A stretch of 58,419 nt of DNA. Origin: Anaerolineales bacterium (GTDB taxonomy: Bacteria; Chloroflexota; Anaerolineae; Anaerolineales; JABWBV01). The notes beneath the pieces are model-generated. The model saw nothing but the letters and a program-made list of their open reading frames with translations, made no database searches and was not told the DNA's origin. Positions within the stretch are counted from its first letter, which is position 1; each line of letters opens with the position of its first letter. A program made the position numbers and the translations under genes. The DNA is taken from contig JACKAX010000022.1 of NCBI GenBank assembly GCA_020634875.1, positions 1 to 58,419 of the forward strand, given 5' to 3'. This document shows positions 35,264-45,932 of the stretch, piece after piece.

Positions 35264-36187
35264 CTATACCGCCCCAAACATGCCAGCCCATGACAATTCT
35301 TTAACCTGTGGACGGGGATTTTTCGCCAGACGGATGCACATATCAGCCATGTGTTCCACGCACCAGCGGTGGAACTCGTACCCCAGCGAATACACGTCCA
35401 TGTCCGGCGCGGGGTTCATGAAATCAATCGCATACGGAACCCCATCGCGGATGGCCCATTCGACGGTGTTCATATCGTAGCCAAAGGCTTTGACCAAGGT
35501 CAGACTATCGTTGTAAATCCGCTGATACATTTCGTCCGAGAGATTGTGGGGGCTGTATTTGCGGGTGTTGGGGTCATAATTCATCACCAGGACTTCTTCC
35601 TGCCCCAGACACATACAACGGATGTAGTTATCCCATTTGATGAACTCTTGCAAAATCATCGTGAGCAGACCGGACTGGTTGTAGTGGTACCAGAGTTCTT
35701 CCATCGTCTGGCAGACGTGAACTTCCTTCCAGCCACCACCGTGGGCGTCTTTAAGCACCACGGGGAACCCGCCGACATAATCCACAATGCTGGTCCAATC
35801 CATCGGATAGACGAGGTTCCGCAGGCTTTCGTCATGCTTGATGCCAGGCACGTAATCTTTGTTGGGGAGGACAACGGTTTTGGGACTGGCGAGACCCAGT
35901 TTGGAAATGAGTGAGGCGCCAAAAAATTTGTCGTCCGCCGTCCACATGAAAGGATTGTTGACAATGTGGGTGCCCTGAATCATCGCATTTTTAAGGAAAG
36001 AGCGATAGTAGGGCACTTCGTGAGAGATACGGTCAATGATGACCGCATATTCGTTGAGATCGTTCATCCGGGTGCCGCCGAGTTTGACATATTCGGCGAC
36101 GACACCCTCATCACGTTTGTTGACTTCTTCGATAAAAGCCGGGGGCCAGGACCACTCGCGGCCGACAATAAGACCGATTTTGAGCAT
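35264..36187 (-). CDS. RimK-like ATP-grasp ligase
   Basis: A 307-residue ATP-grasp protein with a short N-terminal domain (IGLIVGREWSWPPAF), the nucleotide loop VVLKDAHGGGWKEV at 143-156 and the metal-binding segment AIDFMNPAPDMD at 253-264, where the Glu-x-Asn signature of the family is changed to Asp-x-Met-Asn. The small size and layout resemble RimK/D-Ala-D-Ala-type ligases. It lies 30 bases after the second esterase gene and 105 bases before the circularly permuted ligase, on the same strand. Substrate unknown; activity is likely but the altered metal site should be noted. Confidence 0.85.
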   Translation of the reverse strand: MLKIGLIVGREWSWPPAFIEEVNKRDEGVVAEYVKLGGTRMNDLNEYAVIIDRISHEVPYYRSFLKNAMIQGTHIVNNPFMWTADDKFFGASLISKLGLASPKTVVLPNKDYVPGIKHDESLRNLVYPMDWTSIVDYVGGFPVVLKDAHGGGWKEVHVCQTMEELWYHYNQSGLLTMILQEFIKWDNYIRCMCLGQEEVLVMNYDPNTRKYSPHNLSDEMYQRIYNDSLTLVKAFGYDMNTVEWAIRDGVPYAIDFMNPAPDMDVYSLGYEFHRWCVEHMADMCIRLAKNPRPQVKELSWAGMFGAV

Positions 36188-36217
36188 GGGAGAGACTCCT
36201 TGAAATTGGTAGATAGG

Positions 36218-36952
36218 TTAAAATTTTTCCGCCAGATAATAACGCATCATCGCTCGCCAGGTCGGCCAGTCGTGGGGCATGTCGTGGCCCCAAAGATCAA
36301 GGTGGAAGGGGATGCCTTTGGAAGCGAGTATCCCCGCGAGGCGACGGGAGGCGTCGGGGTCTTCATACGAACCCTGCCCGGTCAGGATAAAGATTTGTTT
36401 CTTTTGGCGGAGCATGGGCAGGAATTGTTCGTCGTTCAGGTTAGGGAGGTAATCTACAGGGTTGTTGAAATAGATGTTTTCGTCGTAATAATCGCTTTTG
36501 TAATAACTGCGGATGTCATACCCACCGCTCATGGCAAGCATCCCGTCAAACAAATCCGGGCGGCGGAAGAGTTGGTTCGCGGCGTGGAATGCGCCCAAAC
36601 TCGCGCCGGCGGTAATGATCCCCACACGTCCCTGGCAGTTATCCCAAATGTAGGGAACCACTTCTTCGGCAATGTATTTATTATAAGCCACCTGCCAAAG
36701 GGCCTTGTATTTGGGGTGTTCGTGCGGATTGAGCCAGCCTTGCTTGTTGATGCTATTAATAGAAAAGAGTTTAACTTTCCCAGCGTCAATATGGTGGGCG
36801 ACTGCATCAATCAATTGGAAACGTTCGTATTCCAGGTAGTCTGCGGCGGCGGTGGGAAACATGAGCAAGGGGAACCCGTAGTGCCCATAGGTAACGATGT
36901 CCATGTGCATGTTCAGGTTGGGGCTGTGCCAACCATCCAGGTGTCGGTGCAT
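36218..36952 (-). CDS. Esterase-family alpha/beta hydrolase, second paralogue
   Basis: A 244-residue protein of the esterase D/Fes-like family. The nucleophile elbow GASLG is at 116-120 (Ser118), an Asp lies in GSYEDPDAS, and the catalytic His in PHDWPTW near 227. It is clearly paralogous to the preceding gene: both begin MHR, both share WHSP at residues 8-11, a central GAS(F/L)GA(Y/F)HA and a C-terminal HDWPxW. Its ATG overlaps the stop of that gene by one base (TAATG), showing translational coupling. No signal peptide is present, so it acts in the cytoplasm. Confidence 0.88.
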   Translation of the reverse strand: MHRHLDGWHSPNLNMHMDIVTYGHYGFPLLMFPTAAADYLEYERFQLIDAVAHHIDAGKVKLFSINSINKQGWLNPHEHPKYKALWQVAYNKYIAEEVVPYIWDNCQGRVGIITAGASLGAFHAANQLFRRPDLFDGMLAMSGGYDIRSYYKSDYYDENIYFNNPVDYLPNLNDEQFLPMLRQKKQIFILTGQGSYEDPDASRRLAGILASKGIPFHLDLWGHDMPHDWPTWRAMMRYYLAEKF

Positions 36953-37671
36953 TAGTCGTGTCCTCCGAGGTACATATGGATTTGTCGTTGCCACCAGGGC
37001 CAGTCGTGTGCCCAGCCATCCCATACGCGCTTGGCGTGCCAGATGTTCTTGTCCCACAACGTTTGGGAGAGAGCATCGGTGCTGTAACGAATGGGATCGT
37101 CCCAGGCGGTTGTCAAGATGATGTCAATTTTTCTTAGTTGGTCGAGGCGATGCCCATCCCACTCATTTTTCAAATATAAACAAGGACTGTGATAATACAC
37201 TTCCCCTTCTTGATACCCGTCCGTCCAGTTTTCGACATTGTAGAACCCGTTCATCCCCAAAACCCGCCCGACCAGTTCGGGATGGCGTAAGGCAAAATCA
37301 ACAGCGTGGTATGCGCCAAAACTTGCGCCCGTGGTGATCAGAAACGGATTGGGATTCAATTGCCAACTTAGCGGCAACACTTCGTAAATGAGATAGTTTT
37401 CGTACTCGGTCTGTCGCCAGCCCCGATAACCGGGATGCACCCCCCAGTTGTACCAGCTTTCGGCGTCTACACTATCAACACAATATAGCTGAATAAACCC
37501 GTTTTCGAGCGCATGTCCCAGCGTCTCGATCATTTTCCTGTCTTCCCATTCGTAAAACTTGCCTTTGGAAGTGGGAAAAACCAAAACCCTTGCGCCCGCA
37601 TGACCGAAGATCAGGAGTTCCATCTCACGATGAAGCGCAGGGCTATGCCATTTTCGGTAATCGCGATGCAT
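36952..37671 (-). CDS. Esterase-family alpha/beta hydrolase, first paralogue
   Basis: A 239-residue hydrolase of the putative esterase family (PF00756-like). Ser117 in GASFG, an acidic residue in TAWDDPIRYS and His222 in AHDWPWW are the likely triad. It has no export signal. It is the first gene of the leftward cluster and has a near-consensus promoter upstream. Enzymes of this family cleave esters or thioesters, or act as acyltransferases. Placed with three ATP-grasp ligases it may release, load or trim an intermediate, but that is inference. Confidence 0.88.
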   Translation of the reverse strand: MHRDYRKWHSPALHREMELLIFGHAGARVLVFPTSKGKFYEWEDRKMIETLGHALENGFIQLYCVDSVDAESWYNWGVHPGYRGWRQTEYENYLIYEVLPLSWQLNPNPFLITTGASFGAYHAVDFALRHPELVGRVLGMNGFYNVENWTDGYQEGEVYYHSPCLYLKNEWDGHRLDQLRKIDIILTTAWDDPIRYSTDALSQTLWDKNIWHAKRVWDGWAHDWPWWQRQIHMYLGGHD

Positions 37672-37709
37672 AAATTGGAGACCTTTAAAGGAGTAACGAG
37701 GATGCGAGG

Positions 37710-37737
37710 ATTATATGGGAAAGAAGGGGGATGTCAA
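37710..37737 (-). promoter_or_regulatory. Near-consensus promoter of the esterase/ATP-grasp cluster
   Basis: On the minus strand TTGACA (37737-37732) and TATAAT (37715-37710) are both perfect and 16 bases apart. The leader to the ATG at 37671 is about 30 bases and contains AAAGG. It is the only obvious promoter for the five-gene cluster. Confidence 0.75.
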
Positions 37738-37832
37738 GCACGTGTGTCTGGAATGCTCATCTCCCATTTAAGGGGCATTTCCATCCTAATTCACGCGCAA
37801 CCTTCTTCATTAATCTGGGGTTATATAGGTGA

Positions 37833-37861
37833 TTGCGTTCTATGTGGTTTCCATGTAGAAT
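37833..37861 (+). promoter_or_regulatory. Promoter of the first DUF4870-like gene
   Basis: TTGCGT and TAGAAT are separated by 17 bases, about 40 bases before the ATG at 37903, which has a TTGGAGG ribosome-binding site. Confidence 0.55.
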
Positions 37862-37902
37862 GAAAACTACTCTAATCCAACTCTATTTTTTGGAGGCTAC
37901 AA

Positions 37903-38208
37903 ATGACTGACATGCAAGATGTAACCAGTGACGATAAATTATGGGCAGCATTAGCCTATGTGTTTTCTCCTCTGGTTCCTATTATTCTCCTGCTAATGGA
38001 AGACAAGAAAAATCGTTCCTTTATTCGCGCCCACAATATTCAAGCTTTGATTTTAGGTGTCCTCATCATTGTCACAGCACCGCTCACCTTCGGATGCACT
38101 GGCCTCTTGTGGTTTGTAATGCTCTACTGGGCATACAAAGCCTATCAGGGCGAAATGGTTGAAATTCCCGGATTAACTGGCTTCGTTAAAGGCCAGGGCT
38201 GGGCATAA
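37903..38208 (+). CDS. DUF4870/Tic20-like small membrane protein
   Basis: A 101-residue protein with an N-terminal segment SDDKLWAALAYVFSPLVPI, two or three hydrophobic helices, and RSFIRAHNIQALILG between the first two, the pattern of DUF4870-like proteins. The function of the family is not established. A good TTGGAGG site precedes the ATG. It is followed by a terminator and then by a second protein of the same type, suggesting a local duplication with separate dosage. Confidence 0.75.
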   Translation: MTDMQDVTSDDKLWAALAYVFSPLVPIILLLMEDKKNRSFIRAHNIQALILGVLIIVTAPLTFGCTGLLWFVMLYWAYKAYQGEMVEIPGLTGFVKGQGWA

Positions 38209-38227
38209 TTCACCAAAAAAAATGGAA

Positions 38228-38264
38228 TAAAATAAGCCAGCCTTAAATGCTGGCTTATTTTTTT
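38228..38264 (+). terminator. Intrinsic terminator between the two DUF4870-like genes
   Basis: An 11-bp perfect stem (38231-38241 with 38249-38259) is followed by a T-run. The T-run and the next gene's ribosome-binding site (TTAGGTG) abut, so the second gene is either read through or uses a promoter inside this region. Confidence 0.85.
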
Positions 38265-38275
38265 AGGTGTTTAGA

Positions 38276-38692
38276 ATGAGTGAATATCCTCCGTCTCCAC
38301 AACCTTTATCCGAGGAAGACGAACGTCTATGGGCGATGCTCGCCCATCTAAGCGTCTTACTGAACCTCGTCACAGGCTTTCTCGGTGTTTTTGCCCCTTT
38401 AATCATTTACTTTCTTTATAAAGATCGCTCGCGTTTTGTCGCCTTTCAGGCGATGCAGGCCTTCATCTTCCAACTGGTTTTTTGGGGAGGCGCGGGGGTC
38501 ATGGTCGGCGTGATGTGGGCTGTAGTTGGGGTCTTATCCGCCATTTTCATTGGCCTGATCTGCATTCCCTTTGCCATCCTCTTCAGTTTTCTCCCGCTGG
38601 GTGCGATTGTTTATGGCGTTATTGGCGCAATCCAGACCTACCAGGGCCAGGATTTTCGCTATTGGCTGGTCGCGGATTGGGTAAATTTATAG
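38276..38692 (+). CDS. DUF4870-like membrane protein
   Basis: A 138-residue protein: a Pro-rich N-terminus, then EDERLWAMLAHLSVLLN, the RSRFVAFQAMQAFIFQ loop and three to four hydrophobic helices, matching the DUF4870 pattern more fully than the preceding gene. The ATG at 38276 has an AGGTG site six bases upstream; a GTG at 38267 in the same frame overlaps that site. The function is unknown. It ends about 50 bases before the glycine riboswitch. Confidence 0.8.
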   Translation: MSEYPPSPQPLSEEDERLWAMLAHLSVLLNLVTGFLGVFAPLIIYFLYKDRSRFVAFQAMQAFIFQLVFWGGAGVMVGVMWAVVGVLSAIFIGLICIPFAILFSFLPLGAIVYGVIGAIQTYQGQDFRYWLVADWVNL

Positions 38693-38744
38693 TAAAATTC
38701 CGCAAGCATAATCTTGCAAAACAAATTTCGCACCTTACAACTTA

Positions 38745-38985
38745 ACGAGGACAGGGGAGAGTGCCGAAAATCGCAAAGCCAATTTTCGGACACCGAAGGG
38801 GCAAGTCGGAGCTAAATAGCTCCGGCGAAACTCTCAGGTAAAAGGACCCTGTCCCTCGCATCCCTCTGGAAAGGATCACTCCCCAGTTTTCCACCGACGG
38901 GGCAAGGACAATGGATGGCATTTCATAAAATTGAAACCCATCCCCCACCGAATCTCTCAGGTTCTATGACAGAAGGCGCACGTTA
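38745..38985 (+). ncRNA. Tandem glycine riboswitch
   Basis: Two consecutive glycine aptamers can be read. The first (38749-38854) is closed by GGACAGGG with CCCTGTCC and contains CACCGAAGGGGCAAG and AACTCTCAGGTAAAAGGAC. The second (about 38864-38978) contains CACCGACGGGGCAAGGA and AATCTCTCAGGTTCTATGAC. These are the conserved core elements of this class. It lies directly upstream of gcvH and gcvP, which it should switch on when glycine is abundant. Confidence 0.95.
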
Positions 38986-39010
38986 TTTCTACGCGTGCGC
39001 CTGTTTGTTT
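38973..39010 (+). terminator. Riboswitch expression-platform hairpin
   Basis: AGGCGCACG and CGTGCGCCT form a strong stem followed by GTTTGTTTT, just after the second aptamer and 34 bases before the gcvH start. This is what is expected of a terminator that glycine binding would disrupt. Confidence 0.75.
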
Positions 39011-39043
39011 TAAATTCCATATTTTTCTCCCGGAGGCTTCCCC

Positions 39044-39436
39044 ATGAATATTCCTACTGATTTACGCTACACCCAAAAAGACGAATGGGTCCGTGTTGAA
39101 GGCAACATCGGCACCATTGGCATCACCGACTATGCCCAGGACCAACTCTCTGACATCGTGTACGTCGAAATCCAGGTCAGCGAAGGCGATTCCCTCAGCA
39201 AAGGCGACGCCATCGCAGCTGTCGAATCCGTCAAAGCGGCCTCGGACGTTTACGCCCCTGTCAGCGGCACCGTGACCGCGATCAATGACGCCCTCTCCGA
39301 CACCCCCGAAGCCATCAACTCCGCGCCCTTTGGTGATGCGTGGATGATCAAAGTTGAACTCAGCGACCCATCAGAACTCGATGATTTGATGGACGCCGCC
39401 GCATACGAAGCCTACCTCGGCTCGCGCGAACACTAA
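39044..39436 (+). CDS. gcvH: Glycine cleavage system H protein
   Basis: This is the lipoyl carrier of the glycine cleavage system, which shuttles the aminomethyl group between the P, T and L proteins in the cytoplasm. The 130-residue length is normal. The lipoyl-accepting Lys64 is in ESVKAASDVYAP, and the N-terminal YTQKDEWV and GITDYAQDQLSDIVYVE blocks are conserved. A GGAGG site precedes the ATG. It is controlled by the tandem glycine riboswitch and followed, after 96 bases containing an inverted repeat, by gcvP. Confidence 0.97.
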   Translation: MNIPTDLRYTQKDEWVRVEGNIGTIGITDYAQDQLSDIVYVEIQVSEGDSLSKGDAIAAVESVKAASDVYAPVSGTVTAINDALSDTPEAINSAPFGDAWMIKVELSDPSELDDLMDAAAYEAYLGSREH

Positions 39437-39454
39437 AATTCGTATCAGGATGCC

Positions 39455-39515
39455 AGGTGTCAGATATCAGGTAGCATTTGTAACCTGACACCTAAAAACC
39501 TGATACCTGACACCT
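39455..39515. repeat. Intergenic inverted repeat between gcvH and gcvP
   Basis: AGGTGTCAGATATCAGGT (39455-39472) pairs with 39498-39515 at 17 of 18 positions, and an extra copy of one arm phrase (ACCTGACACCT) lies at 39483-39493. The right side lacks a T-run. It could attenuate or stabilise the mRNA between the two genes. Confidence 0.75.
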
Positions 39516-39532
39516 TCTTCAGGAGGTCTCCC

Positions 39533-42424
<2,892 letters not shown>

Positions 42425-42453
42425 GATTTTCGCCACGAATTGAACGAATAAGC

Positions 42454-42498
42454 AAAACTCCCGCATTCATGTTACTGAAAGCGGGAGTTTATTTTTTG
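42454..42498 (+). terminator. Terminator after gcvP
   Basis: AAACTCCCGC (42455-42464) pairs perfectly with 42481-42490 across a 16-base loop, followed by a T-rich run. Confidence 0.85.
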
Positions 42499-42502
42499 TA
42501 GG

Positions 42503-42508
42503 TATAAT
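42503..42508 (+). promoter_or_regulatory. -10 box of the seven-helix membrane protein gene
   Basis: A perfect TATAAT lies 41 bases before the ATG at 42550, immediately after the gcvP terminator. The -35 region overlaps that terminator and is weak. Confidence 0.45.
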
Positions 42509-42549
42509 TCCCCCGGGAGCGTCAAATCTTTGGGCACGAGGAGTCTCTC

Positions 42550-43278
42550 ATGGATGAAATGGCACGGATGTGGATGGAAATCACATTCAATATTGCGTAT
42601 TTGATCACGGTTTGGGGGTTGGTGGTCGTGATGGTTCAACGGCACCGGTTTTTGCCAGTGGAACAAAAAAGTTTGCGAGCGTATCTCATTGGGGCGTTTG
42701 CCCTGTTGGCGTTGGGGGATACCGGACATGTAGGGTTCCGGGTGCTGGCTTACGCGCGGGGGGAGATGTTGACAGCGAACGCGATTCCGCCAGGGCAGGT
42801 GGGGTTGGTTGGGCTGGGCGCGCTCGCGACGGCGATCACGGTCACATTTTTTTATATATTGATGGTGTATATCTGGAAGGAGCGGTTCGAGAAGAAGTTC
42901 GGTTGGTTCGAGTGGTTTTTGCTGGCGATGGGGATCGTCCGGCTGGTGATCATGCTGTTTCCGCAAAATGAGTGGAACAACACTGTGCCCCCACAACCCT
43001 GGTCGCTGTACCGGAATTTGCCGCTCGTCATTCAGGGGTTGGGCGTGGCGTTTTTGATTTTGCGGGACGCGGCACGGGCACGTGATCGGGCGTTTACCTG
43101 GATCGGGATCAGCATCCTGGTTTCGTATGCGTTTTATGCACCGGTGATTTTGTTCGTGCAGGTCGCGCCGATGGTGGGGATGTTGATGATCCCGAAAACG
43201 TTGGCGTACGTGGCAATTGCGGTCATTGCGTTTCAGGAGTTGTTTCAGGGGGAAAGGCTGGTCACACAAACGGCCTGA
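42550..43278 (+). CDS. Seven-helix membrane protein, function unknown
   Basis: A 242-residue protein with about seven hydrophobic segments spread over the whole length. Short charged loops include VQRHRFLPVEQKS, YIWKERFEKKFGW and RDAARARDR. I do not recognise a family. A CGAGGAG site precedes the ATG at 42550. It is flanked by terminators on both sides and so is monocistronic. A 272-codon open frame on the opposite strand is a shadow: it is His/Pro/Gln-rich and lacks a coding-like pattern. Confidence 0.75.
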   Translation: MDEMARMWMEITFNIAYLITVWGLVVVMVQRHRFLPVEQKSLRAYLIGAFALLALGDTGHVGFRVLAYARGEMLTANAIPPGQVGLVGLGALATAITVTFFYILMVYIWKERFEKKFGWFEWFLLAMGIVRLVIMLFPQNEWNNTVPPQPWSLYRNLPLVIQGLGVAFLILRDAARARDRAFTWIGISILVSYAFYAPVILFVQVAPMVGMLMIPKTLAYVAIAVIAFQELFQGERLVTQTA

Positions 43279-43287
43279 TAGGAATAT

Positions 43288-43329
43288 CAAGACGCCCCGT
43301 TGACTTTCGACAACGGGGCGTCTTCTTTT
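43288..43329 (+). terminator. Intrinsic terminator
   Basis: A 14-bp perfect stem (43289-43302 with 43311-43324) is followed by CTTTTG. It ends the membrane protein gene. Confidence 0.85.
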
Positions 43330-43365
43330 GAGCGAATTGCCAGTTCGTGCAACTAATTTGCGTAC

Positions 43366-43770
43366 TTAAATTCTTGTAGAACCTTCGTGCGTGGAATGTC
43401 TGTTTCGATAAGATTGGTCAGCAAGGAACAAGAGGCCGACGAAGGCGACAAAACCGGGGACGAGGAGACCGCCAAACCAGTTTTCGGCACGGAAGCCTGT
43501 CGCGGTGCCGATCAGCATCTCCCATCCACCAAACCAGAAGAGAAAAACTAATCCCAGGCCAATAAATAACAAACCACCTACGCGTTCCCAACGCCAGGCA
43601 ATCAACAGCAGGATGATGAGCAGGAAGTGAGGGATCAGGTGCATGAAGAGGGCAAAGAGAGTCTCCCAAAAGGAATAGCCTTCGCCAAACACATCCAGAG
43701 CAAACAGGCTAAGAAACGCAATAAACAAGATGGTCAGAGCGCGGGGTGTCCAATACAATAAGTTTTTCAT
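43366..43770 (-). CDS. Membrane protein of about 134 residues, function unknown
   Basis: Four hydrophobic helices (about 10-28, 37-60, 64-88 and 97-118) followed by a short basic tail. The sequence WRWERVGGLLFIGLGLVFLFWFGGW recalls a family of small uncharacterised membrane proteins, but I cannot name it. The ATG at 43770 has an AGGAGG site at good spacing; a longer frame to 43854 lacks one. It follows the GNAT gene on the same strand by 90 bases. Confidence 0.75.
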   Translation of the reverse strand: MKNLLYWTPRALTILFIAFLSLFALDVFGEGYSFWETLFALFMHLIPHFLLIILLLIAWRWERVGGLLFIGLGLVFLFWFGGWEMLIGTATGFRAENWFGGLLVPGFVAFVGLLFLADQSYRNRHSTHEGSTRI

Positions 43771-43860
43771 GGGAACCTCCTTGCAGCGTTTTAGGCGTGC
43801 AATAGTAAAAGCAACCTCCCATTTCATTATATTCGATTTAGCTTTCATTCCCAAGCGGAC

Positions 43861-44388
43861 TTAAGATTCCAGTATATTCCAGCCATAAGCGATTTCTATC
43901 AATTCCTGGCCCCCAATTACGATCGCTTGCTCGATCACCGGGTGTCCACCCATCTTCTCATAAAAACGCCGTCCGGGAACATTATCTGCCAGAACCCAAA
44001 GCATCATCGAGAGGAACCCTTCAGCACGGAGCTTTTTGGTAACCGCGCGAAATAGTTTTTCGCCAATCCCCTGACGTTTAACCGCTTCCAACAAATAAAT
44101 GGCATATAGCTCCCCGCCAAAAGGCAGGTTTTCCTGGCGGGATTTACCTGCACTGGCAAAGCCGACGATTTCACCGGTATCATTTTCGGCGACAAAGACG
44201 CAGTGCAAATCTTCACCGGAAGTCTCATAGGCTAAGATTTGTTCCCAATAACCTTGGCGTCGTGAGATAGACTGGTTATGCAAAACCTCATCGGACACGA
44301 TATTTCGATAGGAAGTCTGCCAGCTTTGGACATGAACTTGAGCAATGCCAGGGGCATCCCGTAGAAGGGCAGGACGAATTTTGGTCAT
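43861..44388 (-). CDS. GNAT family N-acetyltransferase
   Basis: A 175-residue acetyltransferase with the classical GNAT signature: ELYAIYLLEAVKRQGIGEKLF provides strand 4 and the acetyl-CoA pyrophosphate loop, and LWVLADNVPGRRFYEKMGGHP the C-terminal motif. The N-terminal VQSWQTSYRNIVSDEVL is common in enzymes of this type that modify small molecules or peptides. The ATG at 44388 starts the conserved sequence and lies six bases from a TATCAT box, so the mRNA may be leaderless; an upstream in-frame start at 44442 is less likely. It is divergent from icd. Confidence 0.88.
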   Translation of the reverse strand: MTKIRPALLRDAPGIAQVHVQSWQTSYRNIVSDEVLHNQSISRRQGYWEQILAYETSGEDLHCVFVAENDTGEIVGFASAGKSRQENLPFGGELYAIYLLEAVKRQGIGEKLFRAVTKKLRAEGFLSMMLWVLADNVPGRRFYEKMGGHPVIEQAIVIGGQELIEIAYGWNILES

Positions 44389-44394
44389 GGCATA

Positions 44395-44400
44395 ATGATA
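44395..44400 (-). promoter_or_regulatory. -10-like box 6 bases before the GNAT start codon
   Basis: On the minus strand TATCAT, six bases, ATG (44388). A TTGTAC lies 18 bases further upstream as a possible -35. Confidence 0.4.
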
Positions 44401-44430
44401 ATCGGTAAGTTGAGTTTCGTACAATAAGCG

Positions 44431-44463
44431 CACAATTGTCACAAAGTTCGAGGGACAATTGTC
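44431..44463. promoter_or_regulatory. Paired ACAATTGT palindromes between GNAT and icd
   Basis: CACAATTGTC (44431-44440) and the perfect palindrome GACAATTGTC (44454-44463) have centres 23 bases apart, about two helical turns, with a further AATTGTC half-site at about 44467. They lie upstream of the icd -10 box (44505-44510) and are good candidates for an operator. Confidence 0.5.
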
Positions 44464-44504
44464 TTAAATTGTCTCCTCGCATTAAGGAATTGTAAGGCGC
44501 GTGC

Positions 44505-44510
44505 TATAAT
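44505..44510 (+). promoter_or_regulatory. -10 box of icd
   Basis: A perfect TATAAT lies 47 bases before the icd ATG; the -35 is weak, which fits regulation by a protein bound at the palindromes upstream. Confidence 0.5.
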
Positions 44511-44557
44511 TCGTGCCGCAATTGCTCAATCCCCAACTTCAGAAAGGAACTTAAACT

Positions 44558-45859
44558 ATGGCCTATACCATTATCCAAGTGCCCACCCAGGGTGCAAAAA
44601 TTTCTATTCAAGACAGCAAATTGAACGTGCCCGACAACCCCATCATCCCCTTCATCGAGGGTGACGGGACGGGCCGCGATATCTGGCGCGCTTCCGTGCG
44701 TGTGCTGGATGCCGCGGTAGAGAAAGCCTATGGCGGAAAACGCAAAATCGCGTGGATGGAAGTCTATGCAGGCGAAAAGGCCTTTACCCAGTTCGGCAAC
44801 TGGCTTCCAGATGAAACGGTTGAGGCATTCAGCGAATTTCTCGTCGGTATCAAAGGCCCTTTGACTACCCCCATCGGCGGCGGCATTCGCTCGCTGAACG
44901 TGGCCCTCCGCAAAGCGTTGGATTTGTACGTGTGCCAGCGCCCGGTGCGGTGGTTCCGGGGTGTACCCTCGCCCGTGCTACGCCCGCAGGATGTTGATAT
45001 GGTCGTCTTCCGCGAAAATACGGAAGACATATACACCGGAATTGAATTTGAAAATGGGACCGAAGAAAATAAACAATTCAAGGCCATGCTCAAAGAACAC
45101 TTCCCAAAAGAATATGCCAAGATGCGCTTCCCGGACACTGCTGGCATCGGTCTCAAACCGGTTTCGGTGGAAGGCACCGCCCGCCTCGTCCGTGCGGCAA
45201 TCCAATGGGCATTGGAAAATGGTCGCAAGAGCGTGACCCTCGTCCATAAAGGCAATATCATGAAGTATACCGAAGGCTCCTTCCGCAACTGGGGCTATGA
45301 GGTGGCCGAAAAAGAATTTGGCGATCAGGTTTACACCTGGGCACAATGGGGCCGCACCGTGGAAGCACAGGGCGAAGATGCCGCCAACGCCGAACAGAGT
45401 GCCGCGCTCAAAGCGGGCAAACTGCTCGTCAAAGACGTGATTGCCGACATCGTGTTCCAACAAACGATCACCCGCGCGACCGAGTTTGATATTCTCGCGA
45501 CGATGAACCTGAACGGCGATTACCTTTCCGATGCCCTCGCAGCCCAGGTGGGTGGGATCGGGATTGCCCCAGGTGGCAACATCAACTATCTCACCGGGCA
45601 TGCAGTTTTTGAAGCAACTCACGGCACAGCCCCGAAATATGCCGACAAAGACGTGGTCAACCCCTCGTCCGTCATTCTCTCCGGCGAGATGATGCTCCGC
45701 TACATGGGCTGGAAAGAAGCCGCCGACCTCGTGATCAAAGGCACGGAAGGCGCGATTGCCGCCAAAACGGTCACTTACGACTTCCACCGCTTGATGGAAG
45801 GGGCTACGAAGTTGAAGTGCTCCGAGTTTGGTGACGCGATTATCAAAAATATGGATTAA
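44558..45859 (+). CDS. icd: NADP-dependent isocitrate dehydrogenase
   Basis: Oxidative decarboxylation of isocitrate to 2-oxoglutarate in the TCA cycle. The 433-residue protein has [13 protein letters not shown] at the N-terminus, the substrate-binding segment [23 protein letters not shown] (its Ser and Arg residues near 110-130), the [11 protein letters not shown] block and the cofactor region [18 protein letters not shown]. The Lys and Tyr downstream of HGTAP are as in NADP-specific bacterial enzymes. An AGAAAGGA site precedes the ATG. It is monocistronic, between a palindrome-rich promoter and a terminator, and lies next to the succinate dehydrogenase operon. Confidence 0.96.
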   Translation: MAYTIIQVPTQGAKISIQDSKLNVPDNPIIPFIEGDGTGRDIWRASVRVLDAAVEKAYGGKRKIAWMEVYAGEKAFTQFGNWLPDETVEAFSEFLVGIKGPLTTPIGGGIRSLNVALRKALDLYVCQRPVRWFRGVPSPVLRPQDVDMVVFRENTEDIYTGIEFENGTEENKQFKAMLKEHFPKEYAKMRFPDTAGIGLKPVSVEGTARLVRAAIQWALENGRKSVTLVHKGNIMKYTEGSFRNWGYEVAEKEFGDQVYTWAQWGRTVEAQGEDAANAEQSAALKAGKLLVKDVIADIVFQQTITRATEFDILATMNLNGDYLSDALAAQVGGIGIAPGGNINYLTGHAVFEATHGTAPKYADKDVVNPSSVILSGEMMLRYMGWKEAADLVIKGTEGAIAAKTVTYDFHRLMEGATKLKCSEFGDAIIKNMD

Positions 45860-45862
45860 GCA

Positions 45863-45895
45863 TCAAAGGGGCGGGTCTGAGACCCGCCCCTTTGA
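45863..45895 (+). terminator. Terminator after icd
   Basis: AAAGGGGCGGGTC pairs with GACCCGCCCCTTT with a three-base loop, directly after the stop codon; the T-run is short. Confidence 0.8.
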
Positions 45896-45932
45896 TATAA
45901 TAATCAGGTCAGGCTCGGATAAAATTTCAATA

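Noticed and set aside
29262..39515. Possible CRISPR array from the intergenic repeats
   Set aside because: The repeats are isolated inverted repeats of differing sequence, without regular spacers or cas genes.
42472..43290. 272-codon open frame on the minus strand
   Set aside because: It is a His/Pro/Gln-rich shadow of the seven-helix membrane protein gene, which has a promoter, ribosome-binding site and terminator.
44978..45787. 269-codon open frame on the minus strand
   Set aside because: It is antisense to icd; a compositional shadow.
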